DNA of 21,016 bases from Nitrospira lenta (lineage in GTDB: Bacteria; Nitrospirota; Nitrospiria; Nitrospirales; Nitrospiraceae): assembly GCA_945906715.1 (NCBI GenBank), contig CAMDRK010000010.1:1-21016 (forward strand), in the 5' to 3' direction. The notes beneath the pieces are model-generated. The model made no database searches, was not told where the DNA came from, and worked only from the letters and a program-made list of their open reading frames with translations. Below are positions 13,273 through 19,778 of this stretch, in pieces (within the stretch, counting starts at the first letter, position 1; every line of letters starts with the position of its first letter). The position numbers and the translations under genes were made by a program.

Positions 13273-15609
13273 ATGGTCATCTGGCATCTCACACCTGACG
13301 CCCCGCGCTTTCCGTTCTTCGTGAGTGCGGGGCAGCACGTCAATCTTCAGCTCGGCACCTGGCCCATCGAGGGGGGCCAACGAACCTGGATCGATTATCA
13401 GGTCTTGCACCAGGACGGCAGGGTGCAGACAGGACAGGTGGAGGGCACCTGGAATGTCAACCGAGAGGCTAACAGCTACTGGTTGCTCGATGTCGGGCCG
13501 TTTGCGGACGGGGATCGCGTGGAGTATCGGCTGAGGGGAAACTCTCCGTCCGGGTCCTGCGATGGGGAGACCGTCTCGTTTCTCGTGGGCCCGAAAATTC
13601 ATCTTGCGATTCTTTGGCACCAGCACCAGCCGCTCTATAAAGATCTGCAAGCCAAACGACCACAGGGGTCGTACCGCTTCCCCTGGGTGCGGCTGCATGC
13701 CATTCGCGATTACTACGCTATGGCCGCGCTGCTGGAACAACATCCCGAAGTGCATCTCACCATCAATCTCACACCCGTTCTCCTCCAACAGATCGAGGAC
13801 TATACTGAGCGCGGTGCGACAGACCGCGCCCTGGAATTAACTCTGACCCCGGCGGCCCGCCTCTCCGCCACCCAGCGCGAGGAACTCCTCGCCACGTTTT
13901 TCGAGGCCGACTGGCACACCCAGATCTTCTCCTGGCCCCGGTATCGCGCCTTGTTCGAGCAGCGCCAGGACGGTCGCTCTTTCACAGTTCAGGATCTTGC
14001 CGATCTTCAGATGTGGTTCAATTTGGCCTGGTTCGGCCCGGAATTCCAGGAGGGGTCGGTGAAACTTCCCAACGGGGAAGTGGCTTCCGCGCCGAGCTTT
14101 ATCGCGCAAGGCAGCGGATACAGCTCGGAGCAGATCGCCCAGATGGTCCATGAGCAACTCACGATCATGCGCAACGTGGTCGCGATTCATCGCCGGCTTC
14201 AGGATCGTGGCCAAATCGAGATCTCCACCACACCCTTTTACCACCCGATCCTTCCCCTGCTCGCGGACACCGATCAGGCCACAATCGACCGGGAAGGCGC
14301 CACGCATCCCACGCGTTTTCACCGGCCTGAGGACGCAAAGGCTCAGGTGCATCAGGCCGTGACCTTCTACCAGGAACGGTTCGGCCATCCGCCGGCGGGG
14401 ATGTGGCCCGCCGAGGGCGCGGTCGGACAGTCGGTGGTCTCGCTGTTTGCCGAGGCCGACATTCACTGGATCGCCACGGATCGGGGTGTGCTGGAGCATT
14501 CAGGACAGTACGGGTACAACTCTCAGGATCCGAATGTGTTGTGCCAAGCTTATCGCGCGGAAGATCCGACTGGACGGGGCGTGGCCGTCTTTTTTCGTGA
14601 TACGGTTTTGTCGGACAAGATCGGCTTTCACTACCAGCGCTATACGGACCATCGAGAAGCTGCAACGGACTTCCTGCGAGAACTGAAGGAACGGTTCGCG
14701 TGGCAAATCGATGATCCGCCGAACCGGATTGTGTCCATCATTCTTGACGGTGAAAATGCCTGGGGAGCCTACCCGCAGCAGGCGAGACCCTTCCTGCACG
14801 CTCTGTACGCGGCGCTGGCCAGCGATCCTGAGATCCTGACCGTCACATTCCGTGAATACCTCGAAGGCAATCAGGCGCGGCGAGTGTCGGCACATCCGCT
14901 GGCCGCATTGCCTCGCGTCTATGACCTGTTCCAGGCGAGTTGGATCGACGAGAACGGCTCGCGGCCCGGGAACGATCTCGGCACCTGGATCGGAGAGCCC
15001 GAGGAAAATCAGGCCTGGGACTTGTTACGGGAGACCCGTGACTGGCTCGATCAGATCAAGACAACTCCACAACGCCGCATGCGAGCCTTCGACTCCCTCT
15101 ACGCGGCCGAGGGAAGCGACTGGTTCTGGTGGTTCGGCGAGGACCAGGCCTCGGACTCCGATACGGAGTTCGACGACCTGTTTCGCGATCATCTGAAGAC
15201 GGTCTACCGTGCCGTTGGCCGGAAACCACCGGCTGCACTCGATCACTCGATTGTGCCCCATGAGCTGATCTGGACCTTCACGCGACCGATCGCCTCGATC
15301 CGGGCAGAAAACCAGCTGACCATCCGGACCAATTGTCCGGGCAGGGTGATCTGGAAAACCGATCCGGACAAATCATGGCGAACGGTCGAGATGATACCGG
15401 CTGGCGGGGTGATGGCCGCGATCCATCGCTTCGGCGTGACGCTGGGGCCGTTTCCTCCCGCAACCCACCAGATCGAGTTCCGGTTCCAATGTGCGCACCC
15501 AGCTTGCTGCGGCAGCGATCCGTGCTGCCGATTCGAACTTCGGCGGATCGAGGTCACAGGATGGGGAAGGGATGAAGAAGCTGTTCAGGCAGCTTCCGTT
15601 TCCGAGTGA
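13273..15609 (+). CDS. GH57 family glucan hydrolase with N-terminal beta domain
   Basis: The product has 778 residues from ATG 13273. The upstream TTG at 13255 is less likely, and the ribosome site is weak. Residues 1-112 look like an immunoglobulin-type beta domain of the sort that binds glucan. The GH57 catalytic region starts at HLAILWHQHQPLYKD (HQHQP 116-120). GMWPAEGAVG holds the expected nucleophile E381, and IILDGENAWGAYP holds the acid/base D492. It should act on alpha-1,4-glucans (amylase or amylopullulanase type). There is no signal peptide, so it is cytosolic. The C-terminal domain contains a tight cysteine cluster, ACCGSDPCC, that I do not know from the family. The last 15 or so residues read through the phosphoketolase remnant in another frame, so the native C-terminus was probably altered by a deletion. 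Confidence 0.9.
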   Translation: MVIWHLTPDAPRFPFFVSAGQHVNLQLGTWPIEGGQRTWIDYQVLHQDGRVQTGQVEGTWNVNREANSYWLLDVGPFADGDRVEYRLRGNSPSGSCDGETVSFLVGPKIHLAILWHQHQPLYKDLQAKRPQGSYRFPWVRLHAIRDYYAMAALLEQHPEVHLTINLTPVLLQQIEDYTERGATDRALELTLTPAARLSATQREELLATFFEADWHTQIFSWPRYRALFEQRQDGRSFTVQDLADLQMWFNLAWFGPEFQEGSVKLPNGEVASAPSFIAQGSGYSSEQIAQMVHEQLTIMRNVVAIHRRLQDRGQIEISTTPFYHPILPLLADTDQATIDREGATHPTRFHRPEDAKAQVHQAVTFYQERFGHPPAGMWPAEGAVGQSVVSLFAEADIHWIATDRGVLEHSGQYGYNSQDPNVLCQAYRAEDPTGRGVAVFFRDTVLSDKIGFHYQRYTDHREAATDFLRELKERFAWQIDDPPNRIVSIILDGENAWGAYPQQARPFLHALYAALASDPEILTVTFREYLEGNQARRVSAHPLAALPRVYDLFQASWIDENGSRPGNDLGTWIGEPEENQAWDLLRETRDWLDQIKTTPQRRMRAFDSLYAAEGSDWFWWFGEDQASDSDTEFDDLFRDHLKTVYRAVGRKPPAALDHSIVPHELIWTFTRPIASIRAENQLTIRTNCPGRVIWKTDPDKSWRTVEMIPAGGVMAAIHRFGVTLGPFPPATHQIEFRFQCAHPACCGSDPCCRFELRRIEVTGWGRDEEAVQAASVSE

Positions 15610-15780
15610 CATCCCCAGCCACGTTGCCACCGAGATACCGGATTCCATCCATGAAGGCGGGGAGTTCGGCTACGCGCACGCTCATGCCTAGGCGCGGCGC
15701 TGGACAATCCCGACCTGATCGTGGCTTGCATAGTCGGTGACGGTGAAGCAAAAACAGGAGCACTACTTGCTACCACGAAG
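15550..15780 (+). pseudogene. xfp: Phosphoketolase fragment, frameshifted
   Basis: One frame (ATG 15572 to TAG 15691) encodes GMKKLFRQLPFPSDIPSH and then EIPDSIHEGGEFGYAHAHA. Moving one frame at the stop, translation continues GAALDNPDLIVACIVGDGEAKTGA to about 15765. These two pieces are the well-known N-terminal stretch of xylulose-5-P/fructose-6-P phosphoketolase (canonical KLFxQFPFPGG, SIHEGGELGY, DNPDLIVACVVGDGEAETG, the thiamine-diphosphate region). Both ends are missing and a frameshift lies near 15688, so it is a dead remnant of about 75 codons. It overlaps the end of the GH57 gene. It implies that an intact phosphoketolase once followed the glucan genes, which would have carried sugar phosphates to acetyl-phosphate. 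Confidence 0.85.
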
Positions 15781-15794
15781 TTGGCGTCGTCCAT

Positions 15795-15823
15795 TTGACG
15801 AAGTATGTGTGCAGATGTATCAT
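15795..15823 (+). promoter_or_regulatory. Sigma-70-type promoter for the copAB module
   Basis: TTGACG (15795-15800), a 17-base spacer and TATCAT (15818-15823) form a good housekeeping promoter, with transcription expected to start near 15830. A 5-bp inverted repeat, TCGTC-CATTT-GACGA (15787-15801), overlaps the -35 and could be an operator. The promoter sits at the edge of the phosphoketolase remnant. If it is used, the following gene at 15833 would be almost leaderless. Confidence 0.6.
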
Positions 15824-15832
15824 GCAAACGTT

Positions 15833-16087
15833 ATGTGTAAAATTATTCTTCTCGGTCTGCTGTGTCTCTCACTGTTGTGCATGGTCCCGCTCATGGGGAG
15901 CCATCACCTAGCCTCAGACCATCTACAGCACGATGCTGCGACGTCCTGCTCCTCCTGCATAGGAGCAGTGGTCACGAGCACGATCGTCGTTCTCTTCACC
16001 TTGCTCGGCCTTTCGAGCCTCATCATTCCTGCCACACCTGCTCTCAAATTGGTTGTCCGTCAATTCCATCCTCCTCGCATGCACTAA
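15833..16087 (+). CDS. Small His/Cys membrane protein ahead of copA
   Basis: The product has 84 residues from ATG 15833. An in-frame ATG at 15815 overlaps the predicted -10 box and is disfavoured. Neither start has a clear ribosome site, which fits a leaderless message. An N-terminal hydrophobic segment (KIILLGLLCLSLLCMVPLM) is followed by a periplasmic-looking loop, GSHHLASDHLQHDAATSCSSC, rich in His and with a CxxC. A second membrane segment (VVTSTIVVLFTLLGLSSLII) and a basic tail, RQFHPPRMH, come after. Copper islands often carry short proteins of this look beside copA (PcoE-like or DUF2946-like). I cannot assign a family. A metal-binding role in the envelope is inferred. Confidence 0.65.
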   Translation: MCKIILLGLLCLSLLCMVPLMGSHHLASDHLQHDAATSCSSCIGAVVTSTIVVLFTLLGLSSLIIPATPALKLVVRQFHPPRMH

Positions 16088-16221
16088 CCTATTCAGCCGG
16101 TTCGTCTACTAGAACGCTTTCCAGGAAATCAGCTGCGGCAGGTTTGTTGGGGCTTGTCTGCCTAAGTACCAATTAGGGGCAGGGGTGCATTAAGCCCAGA
16201 AAGGCGAAAGGGTAGTACACA

Positions 16222-18090
16222 ATGACCGCTAATTTTATTTCTCGACGTCTTCTCCTGAAACGCATCGTAGCGCTGGTCATGCTGGCAGCGGTTGAACAAT
16301 TCATCCCTGCCTACGCCGCAACGAACATCACCGTCAATCCCGGTGCACAGACATCGCTAAGCGGAGAGATCATCGATCTGACCATCAGCGAGCAGTCGTT
16401 TCACCTTGACGGGGAAACTGGGACGGCCGTGACGATCAATGGAACAATCCCGGGTCCCGTGATCCGGCTGAAAGAAGGCCAACAGGCGACGCTGCGCGTC
16501 ACGAACGGTTTGAACGAAGACACGTCGATTCATTGGCACGGGTTGCTCCTGCCGCCCGCCGTGGACGGCGTGCCTGGTGTGAGCTTCGCGGGGATCAAGC
16601 CGGGCGAGACCTTCACCTATCGCTTTCCGGTCAAGCAGAGCGGCACCTACTGGTTTCATAGCCATTCGGGCGGCCAAGAGCTCTTGGGGATGTATGCGCC
16701 AATGATCATCGATCCCATCGAGCCGGAGCCCTTTCGCTACGAGCGTGAGTATGTGGTGATGCTCTCGGATTGGAGTTTTGAATCACCCGAAACCCTGTTC
16801 TCAAATCTGAAAAAGCAAGGCGGTTACTACAACTTCCAGAAACGTGCGGCGGGAGAGTTCTTGACCGATGTGAGGCGCATGGGTTTATGGACGGCGATCA
16901 AGAACTACTTGATGTGGGATCAGATGCGGATGGACCCGACCGACTTTGCGGACGTCACCGGGTACACCTTCACTTATCTGATGAACGGCTTGTCGCCTGC
17001 AAGCAACTGGACGGGGCTGTTTCGTCCAGGTGAGCGGGTGCGGCTGCGATTTATCAACGCAGCCAGTATGACCTTCTATGACGTGCGGATTCCTGGGCTC
17101 ACGATGACGGTCGTGCAGGTGGATGGACAGAATGTCCAACCTGTCGCGGTGGATGAGTTCCGCATGGGAGTGGCGGAGACCTACGATGTCATCGTCGAAC
17201 CTGCCGAGGATCGCGCGTATACCATCTTTGCCGAGACCACGGACCGCAGTGGCTATGCGCGTGGCACCCTTGCGCCACGAACAAGCATGGTTGCGTCGAT
17301 CCCTGAACGTCGGCCTCGACCGCTCCGCACGATGGAGGATATGGGCATGAGTATGAAGGGTATGGATATGGGAGACATGAAGGCCCCCCATGGCGGCATG
17401 ACAATGCCCAAGACGGAGCCCGCCAGCGATATCCAGACGATGAAACCTTCTGACGACAATCCGCACAGAGCGCATAGTCCTGGCGTGCAGCCCATGCCCG
17501 GCCTGCACACAATGCCGGCCGGGGATGCGGACGATCAAGGCCGCTCGAAGATACCTGGCGCCGAACCCGTCAAGCATGGCCCCGACGATCACGGCCCCGG
17601 CAATCAGACGGTGGCCGAGTATTCGATGAACCGACTGGGGGAACCGGGAAGAGGACTGGAAGATAGTGGGCGGCGGGTGCTGCTCTACACCGATTTGAAA
17701 AGCCTTGTGCCCTACCCAGACCAGCGGGAGCCGGAGCGCGAAATCGAACTCCATCTCACGGGCCACATGGAGCGGTACATGTGGTCGTTCGATGGGAAGA
17801 AGTATTCGGAAGCGAAAGAGCCGATCCCCTTTCGCTATGGCGAACGGGTGCGACTGACCTTTGTGAACGACACGATGATGGAGCATCCGATGCATCTGCA
17901 CGGCATGTGGATGCACCTGGAAAACGGTGCGGGGGCATATCTTCCGAGGAAACACACGGTCATCGTCAAGCCGGCGGAGCGGCTGTCTGTCGTCGTCACT
18001 GCGGACGCGCCGGGGCCCTGGGCGTTTCACTGCCACCTGCTCCTCCACATGGAGGCGGGGATGTTTCGGATCGTCGAGGTGTCGGAATGA
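16222..18090 (+). CDS. copA: Periplasmic multicopper oxidase (CopA/PcoA type)
   Basis: The product has 622 residues. The N-terminus ISRRLLLK followed by a hydrophobic run is a Tat signal, as expected for an enzyme folded with copper before export. All four copper motifs are present: HWHG (104-107), HSHSG (146-150), HPMHLHG (555-561) and HCHLLLHMEAGM (603-614), the last holding the type-1 Cys604 and axial Met614. Between domains 2 and 3 lies a long Met/His-rich linker, from about residue 371 (MEDMGMSMKGMDMGDMK) to about 460, which probably binds extra copper. The enzyme oxidises Cu(I) in the periplasm and lowers its toxicity. The start has a GAAAGGG-like site some 10 bases upstream. copB follows with an ATGA overlap. 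The 134 bases before the gene show nothing clear. Confidence 0.96.
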   Translation: MTANFISRRLLLKRIVALVMLAAVEQFIPAYAATNITVNPGAQTSLSGEIIDLTISEQSFHLDGETGTAVTINGTIPGPVIRLKEGQQATLRVTNGLNEDTSIHWHGLLLPPAVDGVPGVSFAGIKPGETFTYRFPVKQSGTYWFHSHSGGQELLGMYAPMIIDPIEPEPFRYEREYVVMLSDWSFESPETLFSNLKKQGGYYNFQKRAAGEFLTDVRRMGLWTAIKNYLMWDQMRMDPTDFADVTGYTFTYLMNGLSPASNWTGLFRPGERVRLRFINAASMTFYDVRIPGLTMTVVQVDGQNVQPVAVDEFRMGVAETYDVIVEPAEDRAYTIFAETTDRSGYARGTLAPRTSMVASIPERRPRPLRTMEDMGMSMKGMDMGDMKAPHGGMTMPKTEPASDIQTMKPSDDNPHRAHSPGVQPMPGLHTMPAGDADDQGRSKIPGAEPVKHGPDDHGPGNQTVAEYSMNRLGEPGRGLEDSGRRVLLYTDLKSLVPYPDQREPEREIELHLTGHMERYMWSFDGKKYSEAKEPIPFRYGERVRLTFVNDTMMEHPMHLHGMWMHLENGAGAYLPRKHTVIVKPAERLSVVVTADAPGPWAFHCHLLLHMEAGMFRIVEVSE

Positions 18091-19034
18091 TGAACGAAAC
18101 AGGTTCTCCTGCCAGATTTTCCGCAAGCCTCCTTGCAGTTGCTTGTGCCTTCCTGTTGGGTGAGGGCATTGCCGTGCCGGTCATCGCCGCGCCACCTTCG
18201 ATCGAGTCCCCCATGACTCCAAGCGAGTCAACGGCGACTGCTACGACCCCAAACGGAAAGGCCGCAGCTGGCTCCACTGTTTCCAAGGCTTCAGCGACCG
18301 TCGGTCCTTCCGCCAAGCAGGAAGCCACGCGATCTAAGTTTTCCCCGCCAGGCGACTGGCCTGCTCCCGTCAACGATCAGGAGCACCGACTGTATACACT
18401 TGTCGACGTCCTCGAATTTCGTCCGAAAACAGGTGCAGGACAGTCTAACGGCTACCGGTGGGATGTCGAGGGTTGGTATGGCGGGGACTACAACCGAGTC
18501 TGGTTCAAAAGCGAAGGGCAGAAGGGCACCGCCTTCAAAGCAGACTACGACGTGGACTTTCAACTCCTGTATGGGAGGTTCATCCGGAAATATTATGATC
18601 TGCAAATGGGCGGCCGTGTCGAAACGCAGTCCTTCAAGGGGAGTAATGTGACGCGGGGTCTGGGGGTGATCGGAATCGAGGGACTCGTGCCGTACGACTA
18701 TGATGTCGAGGCATCCCTGTTCATCGATCAGAACGGCGCAGTGTCAGCCCGGCTGTCGTTGACGAAGGACCTGTTGCTGACGCAACGGCTGATCCTTCAG
18801 AGCCGTTTCGAGACCAACGCCGCTGTCCAACGAGTCGAGGAATTCACGACCGGCTCCGGGCTCAACAACATGGAATTCGGGGTTCGGCTGCGCTATGACA
18901 TCCGACGCGAGATTACCCCCTATGTCGGCATTTCCCTCGACAAAAGTTTTGGCGAAACCGCCTCCCTCGTGCGCGAAGACGGGGGCGACCCGAGTCAGAT
19001 TCGTTTCGCGGTGGGCGTACGGGCGTGGTTTTGA
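18087..19034 (+). CDS. copB: Outer-membrane copper resistance protein CopB
   Basis: The product has 315 residues. I start at ATG 18087, which overlaps the copA stop (ATGA). The longer open frame from 17781 lies inside copA and is rejected. A signal peptide (about 1-35, ending VIAA-PP) is followed by a Ser/Thr/Ala/Pro linker of about 60 residues in place of the Met-rich repeats often seen in CopB. The CopB beta-barrel domain follows from about residue 95: DQEHRLYTLVDVLEFRP, YRWDVEGWYGGDYNRVWFKSE, DLQMGGRVE, GLGVIGIEGLVPYDYDVEASLF and EITPYVGIS. The chain ends VGVRAWF, with terminal Phe as usual in outer-membrane barrels. It acts with CopA in periplasmic copper tolerance. The coupling shows a copAB operon. 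Confidence 0.93.
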   Translation: MMNETGSPARFSASLLAVACAFLLGEGIAVPVIAAPPSIESPMTPSESTATATTPNGKAAAGSTVSKASATVGPSAKQEATRSKFSPPGDWPAPVNDQEHRLYTLVDVLEFRPKTGAGQSNGYRWDVEGWYGGDYNRVWFKSEGQKGTAFKADYDVDFQLLYGRFIRKYYDLQMGGRVETQSFKGSNVTRGLGVIGIEGLVPYDYDVEASLFIDQNGAVSARLSLTKDLLLTQRLILQSRFETNAAVQRVEEFTTGSGLNNMEFGVRLRYDIRREITPYVGISLDKSFGETASLVREDGGDPSQIRFAVGVRAWF

Positions 19035-19381
19035 CCCTAAATAGTGAATGTTAAAAATGGGGCTGGGGGAATGTTGAGCCGTAAGAAGAAATAGAGTTTT
19101 TCTACCCCGCTAATCCCTTGGTCTTTACCTGCTAAGAATGAGAATTTGCCTGATTTTTAACCCGTCCATGACCGTATCTGCCGTGGCATATTTCAGCACC
19201 ACCTTCTAGTGTTCACTCCTGCTGGAATTGGCATGGAAAGAACGTTTTTTGCTGAATTTCCTCCACTTTGCGCCCTCGACAACCTAGCAGCCACCTAATT
19301 GCCCGCCTTTCACCATACATAGGCTTCATAAGTTTGTGCACCGAAGTTGCATCCCACTCCGCCGCTGCCCCGCCTGCATAC
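19035..19381. other. Gene-poor, AT-richer spacer; likely element boundary
   Basis: No gene is supported here. Base composition is less GC-rich than on either side, with several runs of A or T. GAATGTT occurs twice (19047 and 19069). No clear terminator for copB is visible. The integration boundary of the element to the right should lie here, but I cannot point to an att or dif site with confidence. Confidence 0.5.
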
Positions 19382-19421
19382 ATCTGCGGCTATCAGCAGC
19401 CATCAGCAGAAATCAGCGGAA
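19382..19421. repeat. Four tandem 10-bp iterons
   Basis: Four directly repeated decamers follow each other in exact 10-bp register: ATCTGCGGCT, ATCAGCAGCC, ATCAGCAGAA and ATCAGCGGAA (consensus ATCAGCRGMM). One unit per helical turn, 66-105 bases upstream of the HTH gene, is what a cooperative DNA-binding protein such as an excisionase or initiator would use. Confidence 0.7.
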
Positions 19422-19439
19422 TTCCCCTCACGCGCGCAA

Positions 19440-19460
19440 CACGGTATGGTCAGCACCGTG
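19440..19460. promoter_or_regulatory. Inverted repeat upstream of HTH gene
   Basis: CACGGT (19440-19445) and ACCGTG (19455-19460) form a 6-bp perfect inverted repeat with a 9-base centre, 27 bases before the HTH gene start. The spacing fits a dimeric repressor site or an RNA stem over the leader. Confidence 0.4.
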
Positions 19461-19486
19461 CCGCGCAGTATTCAGAAAGGATGCAG

Positions 19487-19756
19487 ATGAAACGACGATT
19501 CTTGTCGGTCAAGGAGTTGGCGGAAGAACTCGGTGTCCACGAGGATACGATTTACCGCGCGCATTTGAAGAAACTGATCCCAGTCAAGAAGATTTGCAAG
19601 GTCCTACGGTTCGACCTCGAAAAAGTGCTCAAAGCTCTGTCAGAGCATGCATCCGAGAAGCCACCCAAGCAAAGGACGCAGGGCGCGATCGCCGGCGCTA
19701 GCCGGCGGCGCGCCCAGCAAAAACGCCCCCGGACGGTAAGACGGGGGCTCGTATAG
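19487..19756 (+). CDS. Excisionase-like helix-turn-helix protein
   Basis: The product has 89 residues from ATG 19487. AGAAAGG (19474-19480) lies six bases upstream, which makes this ATG better than the one at 19481 directly against the site. A longer frame reaching back to 19268 crosses the iterons and is rejected. Residues 4-50 are a MerR/Xis-type HTH (HTH_17): FLSVKELAEELGVHEDTIYRA, then LIPVKKICKVLRFDLEKVLKAL. The C-terminal 40 residues are basic and low in complexity (KPPKQRTQG, RRRAQQKRPR) and are encoded by DNA that also forms a large palindrome. It is likely a directionality factor or regulator of the element. The initiator gene starts 22 bases later. Confidence 0.75.
   Translation: MKRRFLSVKELAEELGVHEDTIYRAHLKKLIPVKKICKVLRFDLEKVLKALSEHASEKPPKQRTQGAIAGASRRRAQQKRPRTVRRGLV
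19681..19715. repeat. Large palindrome upstream of rep; candidate origin
   Basis: GGGCGCG (19681-19687), AT, CGCCGGC (19690-19696), loop GCTA, GCCGGCG (19701-19707), G, CGCGCCC (19709-19715) give a 14-bp stem with one small internal bulge. It is the strongest palindrome in this part of the window. It lies within the 3' end of the HTH gene and about 65 bases before the Rep gene. Rolling-circle initiators nick at such cruciforms, so a double-strand origin is plausible. Confidence 0.5.
19719..19748 (-). terminator. Leftward intrinsic terminator or second origin hairpin
   Basis: GCCCCCG (19725-19731) and CGGGGGC (19742-19748) form a 7-bp GC stem with a 10-base loop. On the minus strand the stem is followed by GTTTTTG (complement of 19718-19724), the pattern of an intrinsic terminator for leftward transcription. 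There is no T run on the plus strand. It could block antisense transcription into the HTH gene or form part of the origin together with the palindrome next to it. Confidence 0.5.
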
Positions 19757-19778
19757 CAGAGGAGCAGTAGGACCATTC

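Noticed and set aside
12520..13788. Long leftward open frame (422 codons) opposite the ATPase and GH57 genes
   Set aside because: It is an antisense shadow caused by high GC. It is rich in Arg, His, Pro and Gln, has no family motif and no ribosome site, and spans two genuine genes.
14413..14500. Loss of the GH57 nucleophile suggested by IATDRG, where some relatives have IATDEG
   Set aside because: The motif that normally carries the nucleophile is the preceding GMWPAEG, where E381 is present. D492 is also intact, so the enzyme is probably active.
17781..18086. N-terminal extension of copB
   Set aside because: It lies inside the conserved copper-binding end of copA. The signal peptide begins after ATG 18087, which overlaps the copA stop.
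16885..18126. Long leftward open frame (413 codons) opposite copA
   Set aside because: His/Arg-rich composition mirrors the antisense of Met- and Asp-rich copA codons. No recognisable domain.
19035..19070. Possible XerCD dif-like site around GTGAATGTTAAAAATG
   Set aside because: Only a few bases match the XerD half consensus and no XerC half is found at the right distance. The right end of the element is not available for comparison.
19382..19421. Iteron block as a CRISPR remnant
   Set aside because: The units are contiguous 10-mers without spacers, so the pattern does not fit a CRISPR array. None was seen elsewhere in the window.
19268..19486. N-terminal extension of the HTH protein frame
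   Set aside because: It runs through the iterons and the inverted repeat, lacks a ribosome site and has no protein-like composition. AGAAAGG six bases before ATG 19487 marks the start.
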